In this document: in pieces, positions 45,553 to 54,358 of the stretch | Layout of the letters: every line of letters starts with the position of its first letter | Position numbering within the stretch: position 1 is the stretch's first letter | Source of the DNA: Corynebacterium stationis | GTDB taxonomy: Bacteria > Actinomycetota > Actinomycetes > Mycobacteriales > Mycobacteriaceae | DNA: 64,000 nt | Direction of reading: 5' to 3' | NCBI RefSeq assembly: GCF_001941345.1 | Contig: NZ_CP009251.1 | Location: 2,232,001-2,296,000 of the forward strand | Made by a program: the position numbers and the translations under genes | Notes under the pieces: generated by a model | What the model saw: the letters and a program-made list of their open reading frames with translations, nothing else | Told to the model about the DNA's origin: nothing | Database searches by the model: none

Positions 45553-45789
45553 GATTCGTTTAACTCCTAGTGATATCGGTTATGACCAATGGCAGGGTTT
45601 CGGATTGAAAGATTCGGATTAAATTCGCGAAGAACAAAACGAAAATGGCAGGCCAAAAATTCAGCTGGTTTACCAGCATGCCACAAAATCATGAGGGAAC
45701 CATCATCTTTTGCCCCGCGCCGCCAATGACATGCAACTTTAGGGCAAATCAACCGATAAATTCACTCACCACTGCTTTTGTGACCTGAA
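45553..45789. other. fas upstream region with a TTCGGATT direct repeat
   Basis: 237 bases without a clear gene. AGGAG lies 11 bases before the fas GTG. TTCGGATT occurs twice, at 45599-45606 and 45613-45620, 14 bases apart, in the position of a promoter/operator. I do not see the palindromic site known for corynebacterial FasR. Confidence 0.4.
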
Positions 45790-45993
45790 CTATATATCGC
45801 AGCTAAGCATTCTTTCCACTGTATCGCGCGCCTGTTCAAGTGAGGGCGCAGACTTAGGAGATTCTTTGACTGAATTATCACTTTCCAAGACTTCCCCATC
45901 AAAGACCTGGCAGGCATGATCTGGGACAACTTCAGCGCTTCGAGCAATCCCGGCATCATCCAGATAGCCATCAAAGATGTAATCAATGCTCAC
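45790..45993 (-). CDS. Small acidic hypothetical protein
   Basis: 67 aa from GTG 45993 (a TTG at 45999 would add 2 residues), behind GGAGA. It begins VSIDYIFDGYLDDAGIARSA (first residue read as Met), is acidic, has no membrane segment, and shows no family I recognise. It is downstream of bioD on the same strand with an 80-base gap. It has a coding-like residue composition, but the support is modest. Confidence 0.4.
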   Translation of the reverse strand: MSIDYIFDGYLDDAGIARSAEVVPDHACQVFDGEVLESDNSVKESPKSAPSLEQARDTVERMLSCDI

Positions 45994-46076
45994 GCTCAAA
46001 GTCTCCGTTCTTCCCGGTTCCGCTCTTCTCTGTTCAGCAGATTCCTCAACAGAGCCTACCTGCTTCCCAACTCACA

Positions 46077-46760
46077 TCAGCTAACTAAGCTAGACGGGTC
46101 TGACGGCAAATCGCGCAACCAGTTGCGAGAACCTTCACTGAAAGCTTTCACGTCCATCGCGCCTGCTCCCTGCGGAATACACCCCCACAAGCGAACACCG
46201 GTAACTTTCTCCAACTCCTCGATATTCAATTGCGTTGCAAGATCGGGGTTTGCAGGCATGCTTCCACCGATTAATCCCGCAACCTGCAGGCCCCGACGCT
46301 GCGCCTCGCGCACGGTTAGCTCCGCCCAATTCAAACTGCCCAAACCGAGGGAGGTGACCACGATGATCGGCGCGCCAACATCCGCAGCGATATTCGCAAG
46401 CGTGAAATCATCGGCAAGCCGCACTAGGAGCCCACCGGCCCCTTCCACCAGGACCACACGTTCCGGATCATCTAATTGCCGTATCCAGTCCACCAACTCA
46501 CCACGCTCCACCTGAACCACACCTGCGCGCCTAGCTGCGAGGTTTGGCGCCAAGGGTTCTGGATATCGCACATACTCTGCGACATCTACATCAGTTAGCG
46601 CTTTAACCGTGAAGATATCGCCATGACCTGTTGGCTCACCAGTTTGCACCGGCTTTGCCACCACCACGTCATGTCCATGACTCCGATAGTGGCTCGCAAG
46701 AGCCGCAGTAACAACGGTCTTCCCAATATCTGTTCCTGTCCCCGTCACAAAAATGATCAT
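46077..46760 (-). CDS. bioD: Dethiobiotin synthetase BioD
   Basis: 227 aa. It starts IIFVTGTGTDIGKTVVTAAL (P-loop variant typical of BioD), followed by VVAKPVQTGEP and VLVEGAGGLLVRLADDFT. It converts 7,8-diaminopelargonate, CO2 and ATP to dethiobiotin. It lies 3 bases after bioA, forming a bioA-bioD operon. No bioB or bioF is in the window. Confidence 0.95.
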   Translation of the reverse strand: MIIFVTGTGTDIGKTVVTAALASHYRSHGHDVVVAKPVQTGEPTGHGDIFTVKALTDVDVAEYVRYPEPLAPNLAARRAGVVQVERGELVDWIRQLDDPERVVLVEGAGGLLVRLADDFTLANIAADVGAPIIVVTSLGLGSLNWAELTVREAQRRGLQVAGLIGGSMPANPDLATQLNIEELEKVTGVRLWGCIPQGAGAMDVKAFSEGSRNWLRDLPSDPSSLVS

Positions 46761-46763
46761 GTC

Positions 46764-48029
46764 TTATGCGCTTTCCGCTGCTGCGACCATTGCGCGTGCA
46801 ATTTGTGCAACTTCATCATCCGTTGAGATAAACGGCGGCATGGCATAAATCAGTCGGCCGAAAGGCCGCAGCCACACACCATTGCGCATTGCAGCTGCGG
46901 TAGTAGCTGCCATATCTACGTCATGCGCCATTTCAATCACGCCGATGGCGCCGAGGACGCGGACATCCACAACTCCTGGAAGCTCTTCTGCCTTGGACAG
47001 CCCGGCGCGCAGCCCCTCTTCAATACGCGGTACGTCTTCTCTCCACGCACCTTCCGCAATCAGCGCTGTTGCTTCCGCCGCTACTGCACATGCCAGTGGG
47101 TTGGCCATGAAAGTTGGGCCGTGCATCAGCGCTTTAGGCTGCATCGCTTCCACCACCTTCGGTGTAGCCAGCGTTGCCGCCAGCGACATGAAACCACCAG
47201 TCAGCGCCTTTCCCACGCACATTATGTCAGAAGTAATTCCAGCAGCATGCGTGGCAAAAAGATCACCGGTACGGCCAAACCCGGTAGCGATCTCATCAGC
47301 GATGAGCAATACGTCGTTGCGGTCGCATATTTCGCGCACCCCAACGAGCAGTTCATGGTCATGAAACCGCATCCCGCCAGCGCCTTGAACTACGGGTTCA
47401 ATGAGGAGGGCGACTATTGACTCATCGATAAGCTGCTCTAGGCGCTCCAAGTACTTCGCTCGCTGTGCCGCCGAAGCCCCGCGAACCGGTGGCGCATCCG
47501 CAAAAACTTGTTCGGTCAGAACATTAGGTCCCCACATGGCGTGCATTCCACCGACTGGATCGCACACGCTCATCGTCGCGAAAGTATCCCCGTGGTACCC
47601 GGACCTCCACGTTAAGAACCGGTCCCCCTTCTTGCCGCGCCCGCGTGCCCACTGCAGCGCCATTTTCATGGCAACCTCTACGGCGACCGAGCCCGAATCC
47701 GAGTAAAAGACCTGGGAATACGCGCCACCGGTGAGATGCATCAGGTTCTTCGTCAGCTGCGCGGCCGGTGCGTGGGTAAGCCCACCGAACATGACGTGGC
47801 TCATTGTGTCTATCTGCTTCTTCGCGGCTGCCACAAACCGCGGATGCCTATGCCCATGGGCGGCAGACCACCACGATGACATTCCATCAATCAGCTCTGC
47901 TCCGTCCGCCATGGTGAGATACACGGCATTTGCACTTGCGACCACAAAGACGTCTTGGCCCGGTGCGGCGTAGGGATGCCAAATGTGCGCGGAATCAACA
48001 TCGCGAACGGCATTGCCGTCCATCCCCAT
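46764..48029 (-). CDS. bioA: Adenosylmethionine-8-amino-7-oxononanoate aminotransferase BioA
   Basis: 421 aa from ATG 48029, preferred to an in-frame ATG at 48068 because GAGGG lies 6 bases before it and HIWHPYAAPG then falls near residue 15 as in other BioA proteins. The PLP-lysine region is in CVGKALTGGFMSLAATLATP; other motifs are SSWWSAAHGHRHPRF and SGYHGDTFATMSVCDP. It makes 7,8-diaminopelargonate in biotin synthesis. A palindrome just upstream (48040-48052) may be a BioQ site. Confidence 0.93.
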   Translation of the reverse strand: MGMDGNAVRDVDSAHIWHPYAAPGQDVFVVASANAVYLTMADGAELIDGMSSWWSAAHGHRHPRFVAAAKKQIDTMSHVMFGGLTHAPAAQLTKNLMHLTGGAYSQVFYSDSGSVAVEVAMKMALQWARGRGKKGDRFLTWRSGYHGDTFATMSVCDPVGGMHAMWGPNVLTEQVFADAPPVRGASAAQRAKYLERLEQLIDESIVALLIEPVVQGAGGMRFHDHELLVGVREICDRNDVLLIADEIATGFGRTGDLFATHAAGITSDIMCVGKALTGGFMSLAATLATPKVVEAMQPKALMHGPTFMANPLACAVAAEATALIAEGAWREDVPRIEEGLRAGLSKAEELPGVVDVRVLGAIGVIEMAHDVDMAATTAAAMRNGVWLRPFGRLIYAMPPFISTDDEVAQIARAMVAAAESA

Positions 48030-48039
48030 CGCACCCTCA

Positions 48040-48052
48040 TGAACACTGTTCA
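48040..48052. promoter_or_regulatory. Perfect 13-bp palindrome upstream of bioA (BioQ-like operator)
   Basis: TGAAC, three bases, GTTCA lies 10 bases before the preferred bioA start. The corynebacterial biotin regulator BioQ is known to bind a TGAAC-N3-GTTAC type site, so the left half matches fully. With the longer start the palindrome would be inside the coding region. Confidence 0.5.
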
Positions 48053-48106
48053 ATAATTCCATACCCACTTGTTTATCACATCAAACCATGCAGTACATTG
48101 TCCCCC

Positions 48107-49567
48107 ATGACCATAATTGAACACCATTCAATAAAATCTTCGATGGCCTGCTCCATCGTCCCCACCATCGCCGGGGTAGAGATGTGGGAACGCTTCAGCT
48201 TCTACGGAATGCAGGCGATTTTGGCCTACTACCTGTATTCAACAGTCACCGACGGCGGCCTTGGCATGGAACAAACCCATGCCACCGCACTACTTGGTGC
48301 CTACGGCAGCTTGCTTTACCTGTTCACATTTGTCGGTGGATGGATTGCGGACCATCTCTTAGGGGCGGAACGAACACTTCTGACCGGCGCATTAATGCTG
48401 GTGTTCGGACACCTGTGCCTGTCACTTGTCCCCGGGTACACAGGACTTATTGCAGGGCTTCTGCCCATCGCCGCGGGTTCTGGCCTACTTAAGACTGCAG
48501 CCATCACCATCTTGGGTGCAGCATTTGCGTCCACCCCCGGCGCGCGCGATGCCAGTTTCCAGGTCTTTTATTGCGGGATTAACATCGGAGGTCTTTTCGG
48601 CCCGCTTCTGACCGGTTGGCTGGCCCAGCACTACAACTACCACATGGGTTTTATGGCAGCTGGCATGCTCATGATCATCGGGCTTTTAAGCTATGCCGTT
48701 GGGCGTCGCTTTATTCTCAAAAATGCGGATGACCGGCTCAAAGATGTCATCGCAAAGCCTGCACATCCATTAGGAAAACAGGACTATTATCGGACTGCAG
48801 CCGCCGCTCTCGCGTGTTGCATTGCCGGAATATGCGCAGTTCTATGGCTGGATCCCACCACCATTTCTTACGTTCTCCTAGCCCTGACAGTGGCCGTAGC
48901 TGGTTTCCTCATGTGGACCATGTTCCGCTCGCCACTGGTTACCGCGGCAGAGCGCATCAAGGTGCGTGAATTTCTTCCCATCTTCGTATGCTCTGTGGTC
49001 TATTGGTGCCTGCAATCGCAGATCTATGGTGTCCTCGCTGTCTATTCAGAGCAACGCTTAAACCGTGAGGTCTTCGGATTCCTCGTTCCGGCAGCGTGGA
49101 CTCAGTCCTTAAACCCGCTATTCATCTTGTTATTTAGCCCAATGCTTGCAGCACTTTTCCTGCGCTATTCAATGTTCTCCCCACACAACCGCACACTGAC
49201 AAGCATTGGCGTCATCATTGCTGGCGCCGGGATGTTTCTCTTGCTCCCCTTTACTGGCATGGGCCCCGGCTCGACTCCATTCCTAATTCTTGGCGGGACT
49301 ATTTTGCTCATGACACTGGGCGAGCTTTTCGTCGGGCCCGTCGCGATGGCTGCCGCCGGCACTCATGCTCCCCGCGCTTTTAACACTCGGTTCTCAGCAG
49401 TTTATTTTCTCACGATGGCCATTGGCTCATCACTCGCCGGCGCTCTTTCGACGTTCTACGATCCAAATTCCCCAGCTGGGGAAACTTTCTATCTAGCCGT
49501 GGTTGGAATTGCGCCCGTCGCGCTGGGCGCAATTCTTCTTATGTGTGCACGGATGCGCCGCCCATAG
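48107..49567 (+). CDS. POT/PTR family proton-coupled peptide transporter
   Basis: 486 aa from ATG 48107; the longer open frame from 47930 is antisense to bioA. About 12-14 hydrophobic helices. The POT signature is present at the N-terminus (GVEMWERFSFYGMQAILAYY, i.e. the ExxERFxYYG-type motif) and in FQVFYCGINIGGLFGPLLTG. It imports di- and tripeptides with protons through the cytoplasmic membrane. Divergent from bioA with fewer than 80 bases between starts. Confidence 0.9.
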   Translation: MTIIEHHSIKSSMACSIVPTIAGVEMWERFSFYGMQAILAYYLYSTVTDGGLGMEQTHATALLGAYGSLLYLFTFVGGWIADHLLGAERTLLTGALMLVFGHLCLSLVPGYTGLIAGLLPIAAGSGLLKTAAITILGAAFASTPGARDASFQVFYCGINIGGLFGPLLTGWLAQHYNYHMGFMAAGMLMIIGLLSYAVGRRFILKNADDRLKDVIAKPAHPLGKQDYYRTAAAALACCIAGICAVLWLDPTTISYVLLALTVAVAGFLMWTMFRSPLVTAAERIKVREFLPIFVCSVVYWCLQSQIYGVLAVYSEQRLNREVFGFLVPAAWTQSLNPLFILLFSPMLAALFLRYSMFSPHNRTLTSIGVIIAGAGMFLLLPFTGMGPGSTPFLILGGTILLMTLGELFVGPVAMAAAGTHAPRAFNTRFSAVYFLTMAIGSSLAGALSTFYDPNSPAGETFYLAVVGIAPVALGAILLMCARMRRP

Positions 49568-49675
49568 CCCTTCGCAACACCGAATCTGAACGGTTATCAA
49601 GCACCCTTTTATCAAACACGCTTTCGTCACCAACTTCGGGCTTGTCCCACTGGCAGTCTAGAATCATCATCCATC

Positions 49676-50434
49676 ATGACTAAAGGTTTAAAGCGTGTGG
49701 CAACGGTTGCTGTTCAAATTCTCATTCTCTTAGCAATCATCATTGGCGTTGCTTTTTACAATGACGCCGATTCCCGGAATGCCCAGCCTGGTTCGGTTGA
49801 AACTTTCGTGAAAACAGCACCAGCTACGCAGGAAGCTACCGCTTCCCAGCCGGATGCTTCGAATCACTACGTCCAAGCCCTAGACAGCCTGCGCGTTGCA
49901 GGACGTGCGCCAAAGACCGGTTATGAACGTGAGCTTTTTGGCCAGGCATGGAGCGATGATGTCACGGTGGAATTTGGCCACAACGGCTGCGATACCCGCA
50001 ATGATATTTTGCGCCGCGACCTGGTCAACACAGAAATTAAAGAAGGCACCTACGGCTGCGTGGTTTTATCAGGCACGCTGCATGACGCTTACAGTGGTGA
50101 GACTATCGATTTCACCCGCGGGCGTTCGACATCTTCGGAAGTTCAAATTGACCACATCGTGGCGCTTGCCGATGCCTGGCAAAAAGGCGCGCAGCAATGG
50201 GACGAGGAAACGCGTCGCAACTTTGCCAACGACCCGCGCAATCTGCGCGCGGTAAAAGGTCGCCTAAATGCACAAAAGGGCGCTGGCGATGCCGCGACCT
50301 GGCTCCCACCGCAGCGTCAGCACCGTTGCGAATACGCCCGCGACATCATTGACGTGAAGTCCGAATACGGATTGTGGGTAACCCCCGCAGAAAAAGACGC
50401 GCTACACACCCAGCTCGCTACCTGCACAAACTAA
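49676..50434 (+). CDS. Secreted or membrane-anchored HNH nuclease (DUF1524)
   Basis: 252 aa. One N-terminal helix (about residues 10-29, VAVQILILLAIIIGVAF) acts as signal anchor, followed by a low-complexity linker and the DUF1524/HNH domain with IDHIVALADAWQKGAQQW and NDPRNLRAVKGRLNAQKG, plus paired Cys (e.g. GHNGCDTRND and GTYGCVVLSG). Such proteins are extracellular DNases/HNH-family nucleases in actinobacteria. Target not known. Confidence 0.87.
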   Translation: MTKGLKRVATVAVQILILLAIIIGVAFYNDADSRNAQPGSVETFVKTAPATQEATASQPDASNHYVQALDSLRVAGRAPKTGYERELFGQAWSDDVTVEFGHNGCDTRNDILRRDLVNTEIKEGTYGCVVLSGTLHDAYSGETIDFTRGRSTSSEVQIDHIVALADAWQKGAQQWDEETRRNFANDPRNLRAVKGRLNAQKGAGDAATWLPPQRQHRCEYARDIIDVKSEYGLWVTPAEKDALHTQLATCTN

Positions 50435-50452
50435 GCAGTTTGACCTTTGCTA

Positions 50453-50503
50453 TTGCCATTTATCCGCAAATGGCTATATGGTTACCCACATAGGTGGTTA
50501 ACC
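50453..50503 (+). promoter_or_regulatory. Promoter and operator-like inverted repeat before the GntR-ABC operon
   Basis: TTGCCA at 50453-50458 and TATGGT at 50477-50482 (18-base spacer) form a plausible promoter. GGTTACCCAC (50480-50489) and GTGGTTAACC (50494-50503) form an inverted repeat with one mismatch right at the expected transcription start, suggesting autorepression by the first gene. Confidence 0.5.
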
Positions 50504-50524
50504 CATAAACCTAAGGAGCCGCCA

Positions 50525-50884
50525 ATGCCTGAAACTCGACCCATCTATCAGCGCCTCGCCGCGGGTATTCGCGACCAGATTTCTTCTGGTCTTTTGCCCG
50601 AAGGCGAACGCGCGCCGTCCACGAATGAACTCTCTGCGTTTCATTCGGTCAACCCAACCACAAGTGCCAAAGCGCTTACGCTGCTTGTCGACGAAGGCTT
50701 GCTCGAAAAGCGTCGCGGCCTAGGGATGTTCGTAGTCCATGGTGCTCGTGAGAAAGTTCGTGCCACCCGGCGCGAAAATCTTGCCGCCAGCTTTATTCGT
50801 CCGCTTCTTGATGAAGCACGCGCACTTGGTTTAAGCGACGCGGAACTCGACCGTCTCCTCGATGAGGAAAGGAACCGACTATGA
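50525..50884 (+). CDS. GntR family transcriptional regulator (YtrA-like)
   Basis: 119 aa from ATG 50525 with AAGGAG 8 bases upstream. The N-terminal winged helix is in PIYQRLAAGIRDQISSGLLP, GERAPSTNELSAFHSVNPTT and KALTLLVDEGLLEKRRGLGM. The C-terminal part is short, as in the YtrA subfamily that controls linked ABC transporter genes. It overlaps the ABC ATPase gene by 4 bases. Confidence 0.9.
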   Translation: MPETRPIYQRLAAGIRDQISSGLLPEGERAPSTNELSAFHSVNPTTSAKALTLLVDEGLLEKRRGLGMFVVHGAREKVRATRRENLAASFIRPLLDEARALGLSDAELDRLLDEERNRL

Positions 50885-51618
50885 CCCTCGACATCTCCCC
50901 TGGCGCCTATGGCCTCATTGGCCCTAATGCGGCGGGTAAAACCACGTTGCTGCGAAAACTTCATGCCCAAGGCAATGCGTCCATTGCACCATCGGCTGCC
51001 GATGCCACGTTCGCTGGTTACACGGTTGCCGACCACCTGGTGTGTGCTCGCCTTGCTCGTCCTAACTTTGATGATGCGCTCGCATCGCGCATCCTCGGTG
51101 ACATCCCGCTTAAGGCACGGTTTGCATCGTTAAGCGCTGGGCAGCGTCGCTTGCTTACTTTGGCGAGCACCCTGGCATCCGATAAACCAATGCTGCTTCT
51201 CGATGAACCACTCGATGGATTAGACATCGATTCCCGAACGATGCTGCGCGAGGTCTTCATCGAATTGCTCGCCGAATCCGAGCGCATTCTCGTGATTGCT
51301 ACACACCGCGCCGAGGACCTCGTGGGCCTTGTCGACCACGTCATTACCGTTCATGACAACAGTGTGTCCGCCCCCGTGGAATTAGATATCCTCCGCGAGA
51401 ATTTCCCAACACTTACTGGCTCTACAGCTGTTATTGAAGAGATTGTCTCGCGGAAGAAGGTCGTCGACAAGCGGGCTTTAGGCGGTATTTCCGCAGTCAC
51501 CCTGGCCGAAGCATTGTCTTCTTCGGAAACTGTTCGCGCACAGACAGAGGGCATCGATATTTCGACTGCCGATGACCCCACGCTTATCAACTTGCTAGCT
51601 TCTACCGAAAGGAACTGA
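50881..51618 (+). CDS. ABC transporter ATP-binding protein
   Basis: 245 aa. Walker A is GPNAAGKTTLLRKL, the signature is SLSAGQRRLLTLAS and Walker B is PMLLLDEPLDGLDID. It is coupled to the GntR gene (ATGA) and followed 2 bases later by the membrane gene, the usual YtrA-ABC-permease layout of antibiotic- or cell-wall-stress exporters. Substrate unknown. Confidence 0.9.
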   Translation: MTLDISPGAYGLIGPNAAGKTTLLRKLHAQGNASIAPSAADATFAGYTVADHLVCARLARPNFDDALASRILGDIPLKARFASLSAGQRRLLTLASTLASDKPMLLLDEPLDGLDIDSRTMLREVFIELLAESERILVIATHRAEDLVGLVDHVITVHDNSVSAPVELDILRENFPTLTGSTAVIEEIVSRKKVVDKRALGGISAVTLAEALSSSETVRAQTEGIDISTADDPTLINLLASTERN

Positions 51619-51619
51619 G

Positions 51620-52345
51620 ATGTTCGCAGCATTCTTAAAACCCGTCCGGCGCGAATTCCTCTTCACGTTCATAGCCGTTTCCATCGCACTTGCCTTCGGT
51701 CGCTGGTGGGCCTTCGATGGAGGGCTATGGACATGGGGCGGACTAATTTTTAGCGGTTTGCTTTTTGTCGATGCCGGCCACAACTGGCCAAAACTCCACG
51801 CACTCGACGTTCCTGCTCGACGCTGGGTCGGCGGCGCGCTTACGACCGCAGCTCTGTGGTCGGCTGTGATGGCGGCGATTGCGGCTGCATCAGCGCTGAT
51901 CATGCAGAGAAATTCGCCCTATTACACCTGGTATGACTGGTTTGTCAATACTGACGGCCCAGTTACGCATCTTGATACCAATGACGCGGAATACGTGCTC
52001 CCAGATATGGGAATTACGGCAGCTTCTGTGGCCTGGACCTACCTGATTTTGGTGTCGGCTTTCTTAATCTTCACCATCACTGGCCTTGCGGTGGGAATCT
52101 CGCTTCGCCGCTGGCCGCAGCTGCTAACGATGGGGCTATCCGCCGCCATTGCGCTTGCCCTTCTCATTGCTGTCACGATCTACTTGAGCTGGACTGCTTA
52201 TCAACGTGCAGAAAATCCAGACGTAGTCTTCCCAATTATTCTCGAATCCTGGCAACGCTTCCTTTTGGTTCTAGTTGTGGGTGCAGCCCCGGCGATAGCT
52301 GGTTGGTGGGCTATCCGCCGCAGCCTGCGCAACCCGTGGGCTTAG
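51620..52345 (+). CDS. Integral membrane protein, probable ABC permease subunit
   Basis: 241 aa with about six hydrophobic segments (e.g. LLMSGL-like stretch VSAFLIFTITGLAVGISL and LSAAIALALLIAVTIYL). I do not recognise a named family, but its place directly after the ATPase points to the permease of the same transporter. It ends before a strong terminator. Confidence 0.75.
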   Translation: MFAAFLKPVRREFLFTFIAVSIALAFGRWWAFDGGLWTWGGLIFSGLLFVDAGHNWPKLHALDVPARRWVGGALTTAALWSAVMAAIAAASALIMQRNSPYYTWYDWFVNTDGPVTHLDTNDAEYVLPDMGITAASVAWTYLILVSAFLIFTITGLAVGISLRRWPQLLTMGLSAAIALALLIAVTIYLSWTAYQRAENPDVVFPIILESWQRFLLVLVVGAAPAIAGWWAIRRSLRNPWA

Positions 52346-52354
52346 CCCAGAATC

Positions 52355-52384
52355 AAAAAGACCCTGCCGAAGCAGGGTCTTTTC
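52355..52384. terminator. Bidirectional intrinsic terminator
   Basis: AAAAAGACCCTGC..GCAGGGTCTTTT: perfect stem with A and T runs on both sides, between the ABC operon and the convergent SPFH gene. Confidence 0.92.
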
Positions 52385-52414
52385 AATTCGTAGCGTTTAA
52401 CGCCGGGCTTGTTC

Positions 52415-53494
52415 TTACTGGCCGCCACCACGGAGCTGGTCACGCATTTCGTTGAAGTACTCACGCGCGGACTGAACCTGCTGCGGCTGCTGCTGACGCT
52501 GCTGGCTCGGCTGGGATTGCGCCGGATTGTACTGCGGCTGCGGCTGGGAAATCTGGCGAGGCTCGCTATCAGCAACCTTCGCGGAGCCATCGTTTTTATC
52601 GAGTGCGTGCGAAGACATCAGCACATCGCGCATGCCTTGGAAGATATCGCCCATTCCGCCTGGGTTAGACGGCATAAACAGTACGTTGGACTGCGAGTTG
52701 CTGGAAACATCGACCATGGCGTCCAAATATTGCGATACCAGCATCAAAGCTTCTGGTGATTCATCGATACCGGCAGCACGCAGCATCTCATACTGTGCTG
52801 CGATACCTTCAACAATTTCCTTACGCTGCTCAGCAACACCGCGACCTTGCAACTTGCGAGCTTCAGCGGAACCTTCTGCTTCTTTAATGACGCGAATTTT
52901 CTCAGCCTCAGCCTGGGCAACAGCTGCTTCGCGTTCACGCTGCGCCGCGTTAATCGAGTTCATGGATTCACGAACGCGGGCATCTGGGCGAATATCGGTG
53001 ACCAGGGTGTTAACGAAGTTCCAGCCGTACTCCGCCATGTTGTCACGCAGGGACAGGCCAACGTTTTGAGCAATGGTGTCTTTGGACGAGAAGGAATCAT
53101 CCAGATTCATGTTCGCGACCGAAGAGCGAACGTTGTCCTGCACGTAGGCAATGATCTGCTGCTCGTGGTCGGATAGGCGGTAGAACGCCTCGCGCTCACG
53201 GCCTTCGACTGTTTCATACTGCACAGCTACTGGGATCTGCACAAAGACGTTGTCTTTGGTCTTGGTTTCAACCATGACGTCCAGCTGGTGAATCTGCAAA
53301 GAAATCTTGTCACGAACGCGGTCGATATAAGGCAGTTTGAAGTGGAAACCTGCGTGCGCGACCTTGTTGAACTTACCGAGGCGCTCAACGATGGCGGCCT
53401 CTCGAGTGCGAACAATGAAGTAGCCATCAAAAATGGTCACCACAACGAGAAGTAAGAGGACTGCGAGCACAATTATAGTAGTCAAAATTATCAC
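52415..53494 (-). CDS. SPFH/band 7 domain membrane protein (QmcA-like)
   Basis: 359 aa. One N-terminal transmembrane helix (ILTTIIVLAVLLLLVVVTI), then the SPFH domain beginning GYFIVRTREAAIVERLGKF, then a long coiled-coil region rich in Glu/Ala and a Gln/Pro-rich tail (about 310-345). Family members build flotillin-like scaffolds in the membrane and can affect proteases. No NfeD partner gene is adjacent. Confidence 0.9.
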   Translation of the reverse strand: MIILTTIIVLAVLLLLVVVTIFDGYFIVRTREAAIVERLGKFNKVAHAGFHFKLPYIDRVRDKISLQIHQLDVMVETKTKDNVFVQIPVAVQYETVEGREREAFYRLSDHEQQIIAYVQDNVRSSVANMNLDDSFSSKDTIAQNVGLSLRDNMAEYGWNFVNTLVTDIRPDARVRESMNSINAAQREREAAVAQAEAEKIRVIKEAEGSAEARKLQGRGVAEQRKEIVEGIAAQYEMLRAAGIDESPEALMLVSQYLDAMVDVSSNSQSNVLFMPSNPGGMGDIFQGMRDVLMSSHALDKNDGSAKVADSEPRQISQPQPQYNPAQSQPSQQRQQQPQQVQSAREYFNEMRDQLRGGGQ

Positions 53495-53640
53495 CGACTG
53501 GATAGGGCGTGGACACCCCGATGAACTCGAAGCCTCACACTATGTATTGAACTGATTGAAAAGGGTTACCTAATCCATGGTCGCACAAAATTAGTTCATG
53601 CGCACTACCTATTTTCCGGCCCAGCCGTGCCGCAAATAGA

Positions 53641-53675
53641 AAAATAGCCTCCCAGTATAACTGGAAGGCTATTTT
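53641..53675 (-). terminator. Intrinsic terminator after tRNA-Leu
   Basis: AAAATAGCCT.CCAG..CTGG.AGGCTATTTT hairpin just beyond the tRNA 3' end, ending in T-run on the minus strand. Confidence 0.88.
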
Positions 53676-53681
53676 GCATGG

Positions 53682-53764
53682 TGCGCCCGGTGAGACTTGA
53701 ACTCACACGCCCTGAGGACACTAGAACCTAAATCTAGCGCGTCTGCCAATTCCGCCACGGGCGC
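53682..53764 (-). tRNA. tRNA-Leu (anticodon TAG)
   Basis: 83 nt on the minus strand. Acceptor stem GCGCCCG pairs with CGGGCGC, the anticodon loop ATTTAGG gives TAG, a long variable arm follows, and the T arm contains GTTCAAG. An encoded CCA (complement of 53679-53681) follows the discriminator base. An open frame across it (53669-54181) is a shadow. Confidence 0.95.
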
Positions 53765-53833
53765 CTGCGGAATCGATAGTACAACAAATGGTGGCCAAAC
53801 TAATAATCGAGCAAATAGGGCTTTTGGAAAATC

Positions 53834-54283
53834 ATGGGTAGGGTGGAAGATGTGAGTCAGCAGCGAAATAAAATCAAACCACGATGGTGGCATTTTGTGC
53901 TCATCGGGGTTTTCGTAGTTGCCTTTCTGGGCCTTGCATGGTGGCAGTGGACGCGTTTTCAATCCGGCTCCGGCACCTTCCAAAATCTGGGATACGCCTT
54001 TCAATGGCCGCTCTTTGCAGCCTTCGTGATTTACGCATATCGCACGGCACTTCATTACGAGAATCAGCGAATTGATGCAGAAAACGAAGCTGCCCAATCC
54101 GGCGCTGAAGACTTCGTCTACCAGGCACCACAAGAGACTGATGACCAAATCACCAAGATTGATGAAAATTTCCTTCCCCAACGCAGGCAGCTAAGCGTTG
54201 AAGAATTCAACGCTCTAAACCAGCCGCGGCGAAGGCAGGCAGCACCCGAGCAACACCGAAATGACCATCACGCGGATTTGTAG
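53834..54283 (+). CDS. Small membrane protein, conserved-looking, function unknown
   Basis: 149 aa. Two transmembrane helices (about 20-40 and 52-70: WHFVLIGVFVVAFLGLAWW and WPLFAAFVIYAYRTAL) and a hydrophilic C-terminal tail. It is followed by a DUF3817 gene 75 bases later, a pairing I recall from other corynebacterial and mycobacterial genomes. No function can be assigned. Start ATG 53834; a GTG a few codons in is possible. Confidence 0.75.
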   Translation: MGRVEDVSQQRNKIKPRWWHFVLIGVFVVAFLGLAWWQWTRFQSGSGTFQNLGYAFQWPLFAAFVIYAYRTALHYENQRIDAENEAAQSGAEDFVYQAPQETDDQITKIDENFLPQRRQLSVEEFNALNQPRRRQAAPEQHRNDHHADL

Positions 54284-54358
54284 AATCTGATAAAGCTAGA
54301 GCTTGGAAATCAATAATTTCCACCACACCTTCACAACCGAAAAGGACTTTTCTTTAAA

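Noticed and set aside
53669-54181. 170-codon minus-strand frame
   Set aside because: It runs across tRNA-Leu and the antisense of the membrane gene at 53834; no domain seen.
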